Part shown: one piece after another, positions 1 through 8,023 of the stretch
Numbering within the stretch: the first letter of the stretch is position 1
Layout of the letters: every line of letters starts with the position of its first letter
From: Ponticaulis sp.
GTDB lineage: Bacteria; Pseudomonadota; Alphaproteobacteria; Caulobacterales; Hyphomonadaceae
Assembly: GCA_002701295.1 (NCBI GenBank)
Contig: NZUJ01000128.1
Coordinates: 21,818 to 81,679 of the forward strand
DNA: 59,862 nt
Reading direction: 5' to 3'
Notes under the pieces: model-generated
What the model saw: only the letters and a program-made list of their open reading frames with translations
Databases searched by the model: none
Told to the model about the DNA's origin: nothing
Position numbers and translations under genes: made by a program

Positions 1-480
1 CAATGGGTAGTGAAAGCCGAACATCAGCGCGGCGCAAAGAAGCGCCAGCAGACCAAGGCCAATCGCATAACGGGAATCAAGACTGATCGACGCAATCGTC
101 ACAGGTGCCATCAGCATCAGTGCGAACGGATTCGCCAATCCGCCTGTGAAGGCGATCAGAACCGCAATCTGCAGAATATCGAAGGAAAATTGCGCAAGCG
201 CTTCAGGCGGCTTCGCCAATCGCTGATTAGGCAGGGCCAGCATCAGGATCACATTCAGCCAGCTGGCAGCGGCAATCGCCCACAGACAGGCCGCAAGTGG
301 CAGATCAAAACCCAGAACGAACTGAACAAACAACACGGCCAGCATCTGACCACAGATCGCCAGCCATCTATTGGCAATGAATGTCCGGGCCCTGAGCCGA
401 CCGAATGCCGTACCAACACCACCCAACCCTTCCTTGGGAAGGGAAAAAAGTGTTTGGCCATCATTCAGCGACATCGGCAT
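1..480 (-). CDS. regB: Sensor histidine kinase RegB/PrrB, N-terminal part (3' end outside window)
   Basis: The first 160 codons read out of the window. The translation starts MPMSLNDGQ and carries RTFIANRWLAICGQ, then several hydrophobic segments and FTGGLANPFALMLMAP. This is the pattern of the six-helix sensor domain of the RegB/PrrB/ActS redox kinases, which with RegA control respiration, photosynthesis and carbon or nitrogen genes. The kinase core and redox-box cysteine lie beyond the window edge and cannot be checked. The ATG at 480 is preceded by AGGAG about 18 bases upstream; a TTG two codons earlier or the ATG at 474 are alternatives. It is divergent from senC, the regB/senC arrangement known in Rhodobacter and relatives, which supports the call. 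Confidence 0.8.
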   Translation of the reverse strand, partial: MPMSLNDGQTLFSLPKEGLGGVGTAFGRLRARTFIANRWLAICGQMLAVLFVQFVLGFDLPLAACLWAIAAASWLNVILMLALPNQRLAKPPEALAQFSFDILQIAVLIAFTGGLANPFALMLMAPVTIASISLDSRYAIGLGLLALLCAALMFGFHYPL

Positions 481-563
481 TTTCAATTGGGACCTGTTCT
501 CCTGAGAGGGTTTACGCCTTATCTGTAGATCCACAGTCTTCCTATACGTAAAAGGCCTGATCC

Positions 564-1184
564 GTGATTCGTTCAATTTTCCTGACCCTACCACTCTTTC
601 TGGCCGCCTGTGGAGATGCAGGCACTTCGGGCGGGATCGCCTCGTCTGGTCAGCAGGAAACCTGTTTCAGTCGCGGTGAATATGGCTGGGGCGGACCGAT
701 CAGCCTGATCAATCAGGATGGCGAGCGCGTCACGGAAGAAGATTTCAAAGGCCGTCCGACCGTCATGTTCTTCGGTTTTACCGAATGCCCGGATGCCTGC
801 CCGATCATCATGCAGAAAATAATCTACGCTCTGGAAGACCTGCCAGAAGGCATGGAGCGCCCGCGCACAATGATCATCTCGTTTGATCCGGAACGCGATA
901 CGCCCGAACGCCTTCAGAATTACATCTCTAATGAGTTCTTTCCCGAAGACATGGTCGGCCTCACCGGCACAGATGATGAGATTCAGGCCGCTGCTGATGA
1001 GTTTCAAGCCAAGTATTTCCGACGCGATCAGGAAGAAAGCGCGATTGGCTACACGTTTGACCACTCGACAGCCATCTATTTTCTGGACGAGAACTGGGAA
1101 GTGAAAACCTTCTTCCTGGCTACGGAAAACCCGAAAGACATGGCGGTCTGCATGCAGAATTTCCTGGGATCAACCGGGTCTTAA
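564..1184 (+). CDS. senC: SCO1/SenC/PrrC family copper chaperone, lipoprotein
   Basis: A 206-residue protein with a lipoprotein signal ending in LAAC and a thioredoxin-like SCO domain. The copper ligands are visible: the CxxxC of ECPDAC (C75 and C79) and the histidine of DHS (H167). SCO proteins deliver copper to the CuA site of cytochrome c oxidase and may signal redox state to RegB. The start is GTG at 564. It is divergent from regB with an 83-bp gap. Unlike the Rhodobacter locus, it is not followed by regA; a convergent WYL regulator ends immediately after it. Confidence 0.92.
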   Translation: MIRSIFLTLPLFLAACGDAGTSGGIASSGQQETCFSRGEYGWGGPISLINQDGERVTEEDFKGRPTVMFFGFTECPDACPIIMQKIIYALEDLPEGMERPRTMIISFDPERDTPERLQNYISNEFFPEDMVGLTGTDDEIQAAADEFQAKYFRRDQEESAIGYTFDHSTAIYFLDENWEVKTFFLATENPKDMAVCMQNFLGSTGS

Positions 1185-1913
1185 TCAGCTCCCCGTCTTT
1201 TGCTCACACGCTTCTTCGGCTTCCCGACGCGCGCGCCGCTCCAGCTCCCACTGTCGTCGGAGCCGTCCAACCCGTTCCCGGAAACGGCTGTCCAGAAGTT
1301 CAATCTCGCATATCCGGTCGGTCCGGAAATGCCGGAAGGCTTCGCGTAGCTCGCACCAGGCGCAAATCATGCGCGTATCTTCGGAATAGGCGAGCAAAAA
1401 CGGCCAGATCACGCGTTCAGTCACCTGGCCCGTTTCGTCCTGATACGTCATGAACAGCTTCTGCTGGGTGCGGATGGCTTCGCGGACCAGTGACACATCA
1501 CAACTGTCTTTATTGACTTTCCGGAAGGACATCGGCGTCAGTCCCGCGTCAACAATCACGGGCTGAAGCTCTTTCGGTACAGCAATCGTCAGCTTCGCGA
1601 TCAGGTCTTCTGCGCCGCGCCGCAACGCGTCATCACCCTTTGAAGCAACCCATTTTGCTCCCAGAACCGCGGCTTCCAGCTCATGCGCATTCAACATCAG
1701 CGGCGGCATGTCATACCCGTCATCCAGAACATATCCGGTTCCGGCCTCACCGCGGATCGGCACACGCTGCGCAACCAGTTCCCGCATATCTCGGTAAATG
1801 GTCCGCAGGGAGGTTTCGAGTTCCTCCGCAATATCCTTCGCAGTGACCGGACGACTATGTCGCCGCAAAATCTGAATGATCTGAAACAGGCGTTCGGTTC
1901 GACGCATTTTCAC
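1185..1913 (-). CDS. YafY-type transcriptional regulator (HTH + WYL domain)
   Basis: A 242-residue protein. An N-terminal DeoR-like winged helix (about residues 5-60; RTERLFQIIQILRRH and TSLRTIYRDMREL) is followed by a WYL domain (about 140-210). Alphaproteobacterial members often sit divergent from a small detoxification gene and control it. That is the arrangement here: the next gene on the other strand is a GST-fold protein, and the 80-bp gap holds a strong direct/inverted repeat. The start is GTG 1913, with ATG 1907 as an alternative. The C-terminal tail is rich in Arg and Glu (RRARREAEEACEQK). Confidence 0.88.
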   Translation of the reverse strand: MKMRRTERLFQIIQILRRHSRPVTAKDIAEELETSLRTIYRDMRELVAQRVPIRGEAGTGYVLDDGYDMPPLMLNAHELEAAVLGAKWVASKGDDALRRGAEDLIAKLTIAVPKELQPVIVDAGLTPMSFRKVNKDSCDVSLVREAIRTQQKLFMTYQDETGQVTERVIWPFLLAYSEDTRMICAWCELREAFRHFRTDRICEIELLDSRFRERVGRLRRQWELERRARREAEEACEQKTGS

Positions 1914-1916
1914 CCC

Positions 1917-1951
1917 CTACTGACATGCTACTGACATAATGGTGTCAGTAG
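1917..1951. promoter_or_regulatory. Operator-like repeat between WYL regulator and GST gene
   Basis: CTACTGACAT occurs at 1917-1926 and again at 1928-1937. The second copy forms a 9-bp perfect inverted repeat with TGTCAGTAG at 1943-1951 (6-bp spacer). Its position in the short divergent gap, beginning 4 bp from the regulator start, suggests the binding site of the YafY-type regulator. The binding itself is inference. Confidence 0.6.
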
Positions 1952-1993
1952 CCGTGAGATATCAAGACCTCTCAATCGGAAAGGGAAGTAAAA

Positions 1994-2719
1994 ATGATCA
2001 CGCTCTACGGCTGGGGCCCGATGTTTGGCTGCCCGTCACCAAGTCCTTACGTTATGAAAACCGAAATCCAGTTGCAGATGTTCGGTCTCGAATTCAAACG
2101 CGCAATGGCCGATCTTGATGCCGTCTCCAAACACAAGGCACCATATCTGAAAGATGGCGACCTGCTGATCCAGGATAGTAACTTCATCCGGGCACATTTT
2201 GAAGACAAACTCGGAAAATCTCTGAATACAGGCCTCACGCCGGAGGAAGAAGCAGACGCCTGGGCGCTTGAACGCATGGCGGAAGGTCATCTCATGCAAT
2301 GCCTTGGCTATGACCGTTGGATGATCCCGGAAAACTTCAACAAGGGCCCGGTCATGTTCTTTATGGCAGCGCCTGAGCCGCAGCGGTCCGCCATTATCAA
2401 GGACACACTTGAGCACGTGGCCGCAAATTATCAGGGTAATGGCTTTGGCCGTCACACCGCTTCAGAACGCCACCAGCTGGCCGATTGGGATATTCGCGCC
2501 ATTGCAACTCGGCTGGGCGATAAACCGTTCCTGTTCGGTGATGAGCCCACAGCGGCCGATGCGTCGGTTTCAGCAGTGCTGATCTCTGCGGCAACCGACT
2601 TCTTTGACACGCCTTTGGTCAAACTCGTGACTCAGCACGAAAACCTCAACGGATATATGAAGCGCATGTCCGAACTCTACTTTGCGGAATCGCTGTGGCC
2701 GGTCCCGGAAATCGCCTGA
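1994..2719 (+). CDS. Glutathione S-transferase family protein
   Basis: A 241-residue GST-fold protein. The N-terminal thioredoxin-like half (MITLYGWGPMFG..SPSPYVMKTEIQLQMFGLEF) resembles the metaxin/failed-axon-connections branch, in which the CxxC-type site is replaced. The C-terminal all-helical half contains the usual FLFGDEPTAADASV motif. It has a good RBS (AAGGGAAG, about 5 bases upstream). The substrate is unknown. The divergent WYL regulator and the repeat between the two genes suggest it is induced by a small molecule or stress sensed by that regulator. Confidence 0.85.
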   Translation: MITLYGWGPMFGCPSPSPYVMKTEIQLQMFGLEFKRAMADLDAVSKHKAPYLKDGDLLIQDSNFIRAHFEDKLGKSLNTGLTPEEEADAWALERMAEGHLMQCLGYDRWMIPENFNKGPVMFFMAAPEPQRSAIIKDTLEHVAANYQGNGFGRHTASERHQLADWDIRAIATRLGDKPFLFGDEPTAADASVSAVLISAATDFFDTPLVKLVTQHENLNGYMKRMSELYFAESLWPVPEIA

Positions 2720-2776
2720 TACGCGAATAGTGGACACAACGTCCCAGTTCGAAGATCAACTATTGTGGAAGTCCGT

Positions 2777-2820
2777 AGAATGGCCTATGTTGCAACGCAG
2801 CATAGGCCATTCTGTTTTCC
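2777..2820 (+). terminator. Perfect 13-bp hairpin upstream of phaZ
   Basis: AGAATGGCCTATG (2777-2789) pairs perfectly with CATAGGCCATTCT (2801-2813) across an 11-base loop and is followed by TGTTTTCC. It lies 58 bp after the GST stop and 22 bp before the phaZ start, directly ahead of the GAGAGGA ribosome site. It is probably the GST terminator, with a weak U-tract. If transcription starts upstream, it would instead be a 5' leader hairpin of phaZ. Confidence 0.55.
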
Positions 2821-2835
2821 ATTGAGAGGAATATC

Positions 2836-4125
2836 ATGCTCTACGCGATGATCGAAATGCAACGCGCAGCGGCGGCGCCGGTCCGTATGATGGCCCGCAT
2901 GAACCGCATGATTTTTGAATCAGATTTCAATGCGCTCAGCAAAACAGAGTTTGGCAAATCAGTCGCTGCATCTGCCGCGCTCATGGAATCGCTGACACGA
3001 AGCTATGGCAAGCCGATCTGGGGCCTCGACTTCACTGAAGTGAATGGTCACGAAGTTGCTGTTGAACCCAAATCTGTCTGGTCGGATGCCTGGTGCAGCC
3101 TGGTTCACTTCAAACGCAACCGCACGCAACTCGCCGCTGCGCTTGGGAATGAAACACCTCAGCCGCGTCTGCTGATCGTTGCGCCATTGTCCGGCCACTA
3201 TGCAACCCTTCTGCGCGGCACAGTCGAAGCCTTTCTTCCGCATTTTGAAGTCTACATCACCGACTGGACAGATGCGCGAATGGTCCCGCTCACACAGGGC
3301 CGTTTCGATCTTGATGATTATATCGACTATATCCGACGCATGATTTCTGAAGTCGGCCCGGGCGCAAATGTGCTCGCCGTCTGCCAGCCCGGTCCGCCAG
3401 TTCTTGCGGCCATTTCGCTGATGTCGGAAGATCGCGACCCGAACGTTCCGTCCAGCATGACCTTTATGGGCTCGCCAATCGATTGTCGCAAAAGCCCGAC
3501 TGTGCCGAACCAGCTTGCCGAAACGCGCGAGTTCGAATGGTTCAAGGACAACATGATCTACACAGTGCCATTCCCCTATCCGGGTGCGATGCGCAGGGTC
3601 TATCCGGGCTTTGTTCAGCTCGCCAGCTTCATGAATATGAACTGGGAACGCCATGTTGATGCGCAATGGAACTTCTTCGAACACCTTGTCGGGGATGATG
3701 GTGACAGCGCCCAAAAGCACCGGGAATTCTATGACGAATATCTCTCAGTGCTGGACCTGAGCGCCGAGTTCTATCTCGACACCATCAAGCGCGTATTCCA
3801 GGAACATCAGCTGCCGACTGGCAAATTTTATCATCGCGGTCGGCTCGTGAAACCTCAGCGGATCACAGAGACTGCGCTCCTCACCGTTGAAGGCGAAAAC
3901 GACGATATTTCCGGTATCGGGCAAACTCAGGCTGCGCATGAACTGTGCGCAAACCTGCCTGCCAATATGCAGGATGACTATGTCCAGCCGGGTGTCGGCC
4001 ATTACGGTGTCTTCAACGGCTCACGTTTCCGCAGCGAAATCGTGCCGCGCGTTGTTGATTTCATCCATCGCTTCCACGACGAGAAGGTCGAGAAGAACTG
4101 GATCAACGCCTTCGAAATGGTTTGA
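2836..4125 (+). CDS. phaZ: Intracellular poly(3-hydroxybutyrate) depolymerase PhaZ
   Basis: A 429-residue alpha/beta-hydrolase of the intracellular PHB depolymerase family, which mobilises storage polymer from granules inside the cell. The family uses a catalytic cysteine instead of the lipase-box serine; here it is C183 in AVCQPGPP. The expected acid is D356 or D357 (GENDD) and the histidine is H389 (GVGHYGVF). These positions match, from memory, the Cys183/Asp355/His388 triad of the Ralstonia enzyme. It has a strong RBS GAGAGGA. The gene ends exactly where the convergent DUF2254 gene ends, with no spacer. Confidence 0.95.
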   Translation: MLYAMIEMQRAAAAPVRMMARMNRMIFESDFNALSKTEFGKSVAASAALMESLTRSYGKPIWGLDFTEVNGHEVAVEPKSVWSDAWCSLVHFKRNRTQLAAALGNETPQPRLLIVAPLSGHYATLLRGTVEAFLPHFEVYITDWTDARMVPLTQGRFDLDDYIDYIRRMISEVGPGANVLAVCQPGPPVLAAISLMSEDRDPNVPSSMTFMGSPIDCRKSPTVPNQLAETREFEWFKDNMIYTVPFPYPGAMRRVYPGFVQLASFMNMNWERHVDAQWNFFEHLVGDDGDSAQKHREFYDEYLSVLDLSAEFYLDTIKRVFQEHQLPTGKFYHRGRLVKPQRITETALLTVEGENDDISGIGQTQAAHELCANLPANMQDDYVQPGVGHYGVFNGSRFRSEIVPRVVDFIHRFHDEKVEKNWINAFEMV

Positions 4126-5517
4126 TCACATCCCCAGAACAGCCAGAACGCGCTTAGGCAGATGCCGCAGCCCTTTTGGCTTTTCTGATTTCGGCTCATC
4201 CAGAACCAGCTGAACTTCGGTCTCATTCAGTGTCTCACGGACGAGGCTTTTGAAGTTCGCCGTCAGCGCATCCATCTTCTTCCGCCGCTCGCCTTCGGTC
4301 TGATCGCGCAGCATTCTCACACCGGATAAAAACGCTCTGGCGGCCGGAACAGAACGCGCGAAATCCGGTCCGATCACCCCCAGACTTCCCTCGACCAAAC
4401 GATCGAAATTCGTGACCGGCGAGACAATTCGGGCCGTCCCATCATCATCATGGCGCACGGGAGAGAGATCCTGTCTCTGCGCAAGTAGCGACAGACCAGC
4501 CCTGATCCAGTTCAGTGCCGTGATAGCCGAAACCGGATCATTGATTCCGGGCGACAAAGCCCGCATCGCAATTTCGGACAGTTCCTGCATCAGAAAACCG
4601 GTATCCTGAACCGGGGTTCGAAGTGCGCCGACTGAAAACACGGCGCGCATGGGCTTATCAAGATCCGGTGTTTTGGCCTCGCTATTGGCGCGATACAACA
4701 TGATGTCCTGACCATCGGCAACAAAGTCACCTGGTGATACCAGCAGCAAAACCGACAGGTCTGCCTTTGTCGCCAGCTTCATCAGATCGCTCGTTTCGAT
4801 AATGCGAATATAGCCAGATTTCTTTGCCTGAACCCGCCTGACCAGGCCGTCATCTGTTGAAAACCGGCGACGATAATCCGCGAGCGATGACGATATGTCC
4901 GGCACATCTTCCCCCTTCCCCAGTGACGAAGGGAACCGGCTATCCAGATGCCTGCACAGCTCTTCGCCTATGCTGGCCAGAACCGAACTGACATGAATTG
5001 AGCGTGGAATATGGTGGATGAAATAAATCATCACCGCGATCGACGACATCGCCAGCACCAGGCCAACCACGACCCCGATATGCGGAACGAAAATCGCATC
5101 CTGCCCCGGATCGCCAATACTCGGCGCAGACCGTACGGCCCGCAGGATAAGAAGGTTAAACACGAATGTCGAAATGAACGTGCCAAGCGTGATCTGATTG
5201 GCAGGATCCCGCATGAAGTTCGTCAGCAGACGCGGGCTCAACCGGGCTGCCGCATTCGAGACCGTGACCAGCGTAATGGAGAAAACCACGCCCGCGACAG
5301 TGATCATTGATCCGGCAATTGTGGAGAGAACTTCCCGTGCACCGTCTGGCTCGGTGTCGAACATCCAGGCAAGCCAGGAAATATCAACATCGCCGACCGC
5401 GACATCAATGCGGATCACAAGAAATGACAAGAGAATGGCCAGAATGACCATAACGGATGGGATGAACCAGTAACTGGTTCTCACTTCATCCAGAATACTC
5501 AATATTTTTGACTTCAC
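4126..5517 (-). CDS. DUF2254 family membrane protein
   Basis: A 463-residue predicted membrane protein. Four hydrophobic segments lie in the first 180 residues (SYWFIPSVMVILAILLSFLV; IAGSMITVAGVVFSITLVTV; TFISTFVFNLLIL; VVGLVLAMSSIAVMIYFI). A large cytoplasmic part follows, containing the family pattern SPGINDPVSAITALN. The function is unknown in the family. Its stop codon is back to back with that of phaZ on the other strand. Confidence 0.88.
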   Translation of the reverse strand: MKSKILSILDEVRTSYWFIPSVMVILAILLSFLVIRIDVAVGDVDISWLAWMFDTEPDGAREVLSTIAGSMITVAGVVFSITLVTVSNAAARLSPRLLTNFMRDPANQITLGTFISTFVFNLLILRAVRSAPSIGDPGQDAIFVPHIGVVVGLVLAMSSIAVMIYFIHHIPRSIHVSSVLASIGEELCRHLDSRFPSSLGKGEDVPDISSSLADYRRRFSTDDGLVRRVQAKKSGYIRIIETSDLMKLATKADLSVLLLVSPGDFVADGQDIMLYRANSEAKTPDLDKPMRAVFSVGALRTPVQDTGFLMQELSEIAMRALSPGINDPVSAITALNWIRAGLSLLAQRQDLSPVRHDDDGTARIVSPVTNFDRLVEGSLGVIGPDFARSVPAARAFLSGVRMLRDQTEGERRKKMDALTANFKSLVRETLNETEVQLVLDEPKSEKPKGLRHLPKRVLAVLGM

Positions 5518-5576
5518 AGACCTTACACCCCTATAGCGCTAACAACGCCATGGGCGGTGTCTGGTTCCGAAACAGA

Positions 5577-5604
5577 AAACGCCCTTCACGACGGAAGGGC
5601 GTTT
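5577..5604 (-). terminator. Intrinsic terminator of the 5630-7219 lipoprotein gene
   Basis: AAACGCCCTTC (5577-5587) and GAAGGGCGTTT (5594-5604) are perfect 11-bp arms with a 6-base loop. Read on the minus strand they are followed by TCTGTTTC. The hairpin lies 26 bp past the stop of the minus-strand lipoprotein gene. Confidence 0.85.
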
Positions 5605-5629
5605 CCAAAACAATAAATGGGTCAGAGGC

Positions 5630-7219
5630 TTATTCAGTGGTCGCCGTGAAGCCCAGACGCGCTTTGGTCGCCAGAGTTGGGTCGCCCATAAAGGTATCAA
5701 TGGTGAAAGGCTCTTCCGGGTCGAATGACAGCGTCAGCGCACCACCATCTGTAAGGAAGCTCGCAATCGCACCAGACAGCTCTGTTGCCAGAGCAGGATC
5801 AACACCAAAGCCGGACGCCATGGCTGGCAGGCTCTGCACTGTACCGACGGCCAATTGACGGAGCTGCTCAGGGTCAGCGCCTTGCTGAGCGGCAAAGAAC
5901 ATCAGCGCTTTGTCGACAACACCATCATCGGTGATGGTGAAAGACAGCTGGTAGAAATCCAGCTCGGAATACATGTCCATCACCATGGCTTGCGGATCCT
6001 GCTCACCGCTTGCGAAAGCTTCGGAGTCCATTTCCTGCATCACTTCGCCAAGCTTGGTCAGGCCGCCAACCTTGCTCGTCATTTCCAACGTCAGCGCGTC
6101 CTTGATTGCAAAACGGCTTTTCTCGCCGGTCGCAATGTCTGTCTCCGGGTCATAAGTCGACACGCCTTCACCGGTAATCTCCAGGCTTTCAAAGCCAACG
6201 GAAAGAAGCGCTGTTGCGACCTGCGCACCAATGTCGCCGCCAGCATCATCCGCATCCACTTTCAGAGTGAATTTCGGCATGTTGAAGCGCGTTGGAACGC
6301 CATCCTTGTTGCGCGACACGTCATAAGTCATGCTCGGCAGGCTGACATTCAGGCCATCCATATCGAACAGCATGTCTGTCAGAACGAATCCATCAAAACC
6401 CGGATCGACCGGATTGCCATACATGGTCTGCAGGAGATCATTGGCGGCTTCTTCGTCATCCTCGGACATCGCCTTGATCAGGTCGGTGCTCATCCCCTTG
6501 AGGCCGATTTTACCCAGCGTGAACACACCCTGGCTGCCTGAGTCCGGATCGGTGAACATCAGGTCCATGCCTTCAATGGCCATATCTCCGATCTTGAGGT
6601 CTGTGACCTCGTCAGCAGAAACAGACGCAATGGCAAAACGGGCTTCTTCGCCCTCATCATCAAGCCCTTCAGCAAGGAAGTTCTTCATCTTGAAGGATTT
6701 GAACTGAATATTTTCAGGTTCAGGAATGTCAGAAGGTTCTGCTGTTCCGAACACGCCTGCAAGCCATGCCGCGAGTTCAGCAGTCGGTTCGACCAGCTCG
6801 ACCATTTCTGCGGTCACGTCAACGTCCGAAGGCTCCTCGCCTTCGCCCGGAACAGCTTTCAGGCTGTTCAGTGTCATGCGCTTGAAGTTGGCGATACCGG
6901 CATCATCCATGGACAAGCCAGCAAGAACCATTTCTGAAATCAGAATGTCTGAACCTTCAGTATCCAGCTCAACGCCAGCACTATCGAATTCGTCCTCAAC
7001 GTCATCTGATGTATCAAAATCGCTGGTGTGAATCAGAACATTTTTGAATGTCGCATCAGCGCCGGAAATCGACTGATCTTCAAAATCAACCCGGCCGGAA
7101 CCAGACTCTTTCAAGGACAGCTGAACCAGCGCCTCATCAACTGTAGCAGAATCCGTGGTGGATCCACCACAAGCCGCAAGCGCCAAGGCGGCGACGCTGC
7201 ACAGAAATACCTTTTTCAT
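5630..7219 (-). CDS. Large predicted lipoprotein of unknown function
   Basis: A 529-residue protein with a clear lipoprotein signal (MKKVFLCSVAALALAACGG; cysteine 17). The mature part is acidic (many Asp/Glu) and repetitive in style: phrases such as LSVGFESLEITGEG, FKNVLIHTSDF and IGDMAIEGMDLMF recur as alternating hydrophobic strands. That suggests a repeated beta-strand solenoid or an AsmA-like lipid-binding fold. I do not recognise a named family. The gene is monocistronic, with its own terminator and a 66-bp divergent gap to the next gene. Confidence 0.75.
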   Translation of the reverse strand: MKKVFLCSVAALALAACGGSTTDSATVDEALVQLSLKESGSGRVDFEDQSISGADATFKNVLIHTSDFDTSDDVEDEFDSAGVELDTEGSDILISEMVLAGLSMDDAGIANFKRMTLNSLKAVPGEGEEPSDVDVTAEMVELVEPTAELAAWLAGVFGTAEPSDIPEPENIQFKSFKMKNFLAEGLDDEGEEARFAIASVSADEVTDLKIGDMAIEGMDLMFTDPDSGSQGVFTLGKIGLKGMSTDLIKAMSEDDEEAANDLLQTMYGNPVDPGFDGFVLTDMLFDMDGLNVSLPSMTYDVSRNKDGVPTRFNMPKFTLKVDADDAGGDIGAQVATALLSVGFESLEITGEGVSTYDPETDIATGEKSRFAIKDALTLEMTSKVGGLTKLGEVMQEMDSEAFASGEQDPQAMVMDMYSELDFYQLSFTITDDGVVDKALMFFAAQQGADPEQLRQLAVGTVQSLPAMASGFGVDPALATELSGAIASFLTDGGALTLSFDPEEPFTIDTFMGDPTLATKARLGFTATTE

Positions 7220-7285
7220 ACCTGTTACCCTCTTTTCAGGCCCTGATGGGACATTTCACTTTGTATCCCTCAAGGCATTAGTATC

Positions 7286-8023
7286 ATGCTTCGCATGAAG
7301 CACCACCGATTCCTCGTCGAAGCGCCGTCAGGAACTGAATTCACAGTTCAGTTCCGTTCGAACGCCCGTGCTCGGCGTTTGATCCTGAAGATCGACCCAA
7401 AATCCGGCGATCCGGTTGTTATTGCCCCCTCTGAGCGTCACGCCAAAGCAGCAGAAAAATTTGTCAAAGCCAAGGCAGGATGGATTGAAGCGCAGCTCTC
7501 GAAGCAACCTGAAGGGCTTGCGCTCACTCCGGGAACGACGATTCCCATCAAAGGTGTGCCGCATCAGCTGGTTCATCGCGACGGTCGCGGAAAGACCCGC
7601 TATGTTGAGGGTACGACGCCGGTTCTCGAGAGCCCGGGTGCTGAAATCACCTTCGCCGACCGGGTTCAGCGTTTTCTCAGACTGGAGGCCAAAACCGCCA
7701 TTCTCGAGCGGCTCGACATTCATGCCCAGCGCCTCGCTGTCGACCCACGCAAAGTCACCATTCGGGACACGGTCTCCAGATGGGGCTCGTGTAGCGCGAA
7801 AGGTCACCTGAACTTCTCATGGCGGCTCATTCTCGCGCCACCCCGGATCCTCGACTATGTGGTCGCCCATGAGGCCGCGCATCTGATCGAAATGAATCAC
7901 TCGCCTGCATTCTGGGCGCAGGTCGAAAAGACCTACGGCCCACACAAATCAGCCCGCAGCTGGCTGAAACAGCACGGCCGACTGCTTCACTCCGTAGGCA
8001 AAGGCGGGTCTTCCGGCGGATGA
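7286..8023 (+). CDS. YgjP-like zinc-dependent hydrolase (M48/SprT-type)
   Basis: A 245-residue protein of the YgjP/DUF45 family. The zinc motif HEAAH (H195, E196, H199) lies in VVAHEAAHLIEMNH. It is preceded by the family signature RWGSCSAKGHLNFSWRLILAP and followed by HSPAFW. The fold is that of SprT/WLM peptidases; the substrate is unknown. The 3' end overlaps the convergent antiporter gene by 37 bp. Confidence 0.9.
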   Translation: MLRMKHHRFLVEAPSGTEFTVQFRSNARARRLILKIDPKSGDPVVIAPSERHAKAAEKFVKAKAGWIEAQLSKQPEGLALTPGTTIPIKGVPHQLVHRDGRGKTRYVEGTTPVLESPGAEITFADRVQRFLRLEAKTAILERLDIHAQRLAVDPRKVTIRDTVSRWGSCSAKGHLNFSWRLILAPPRILDYVVAHEAAHLIEMNHSPAFWAQVEKTYGPHKSARSWLKQHGRLLHSVGKGGSSGG

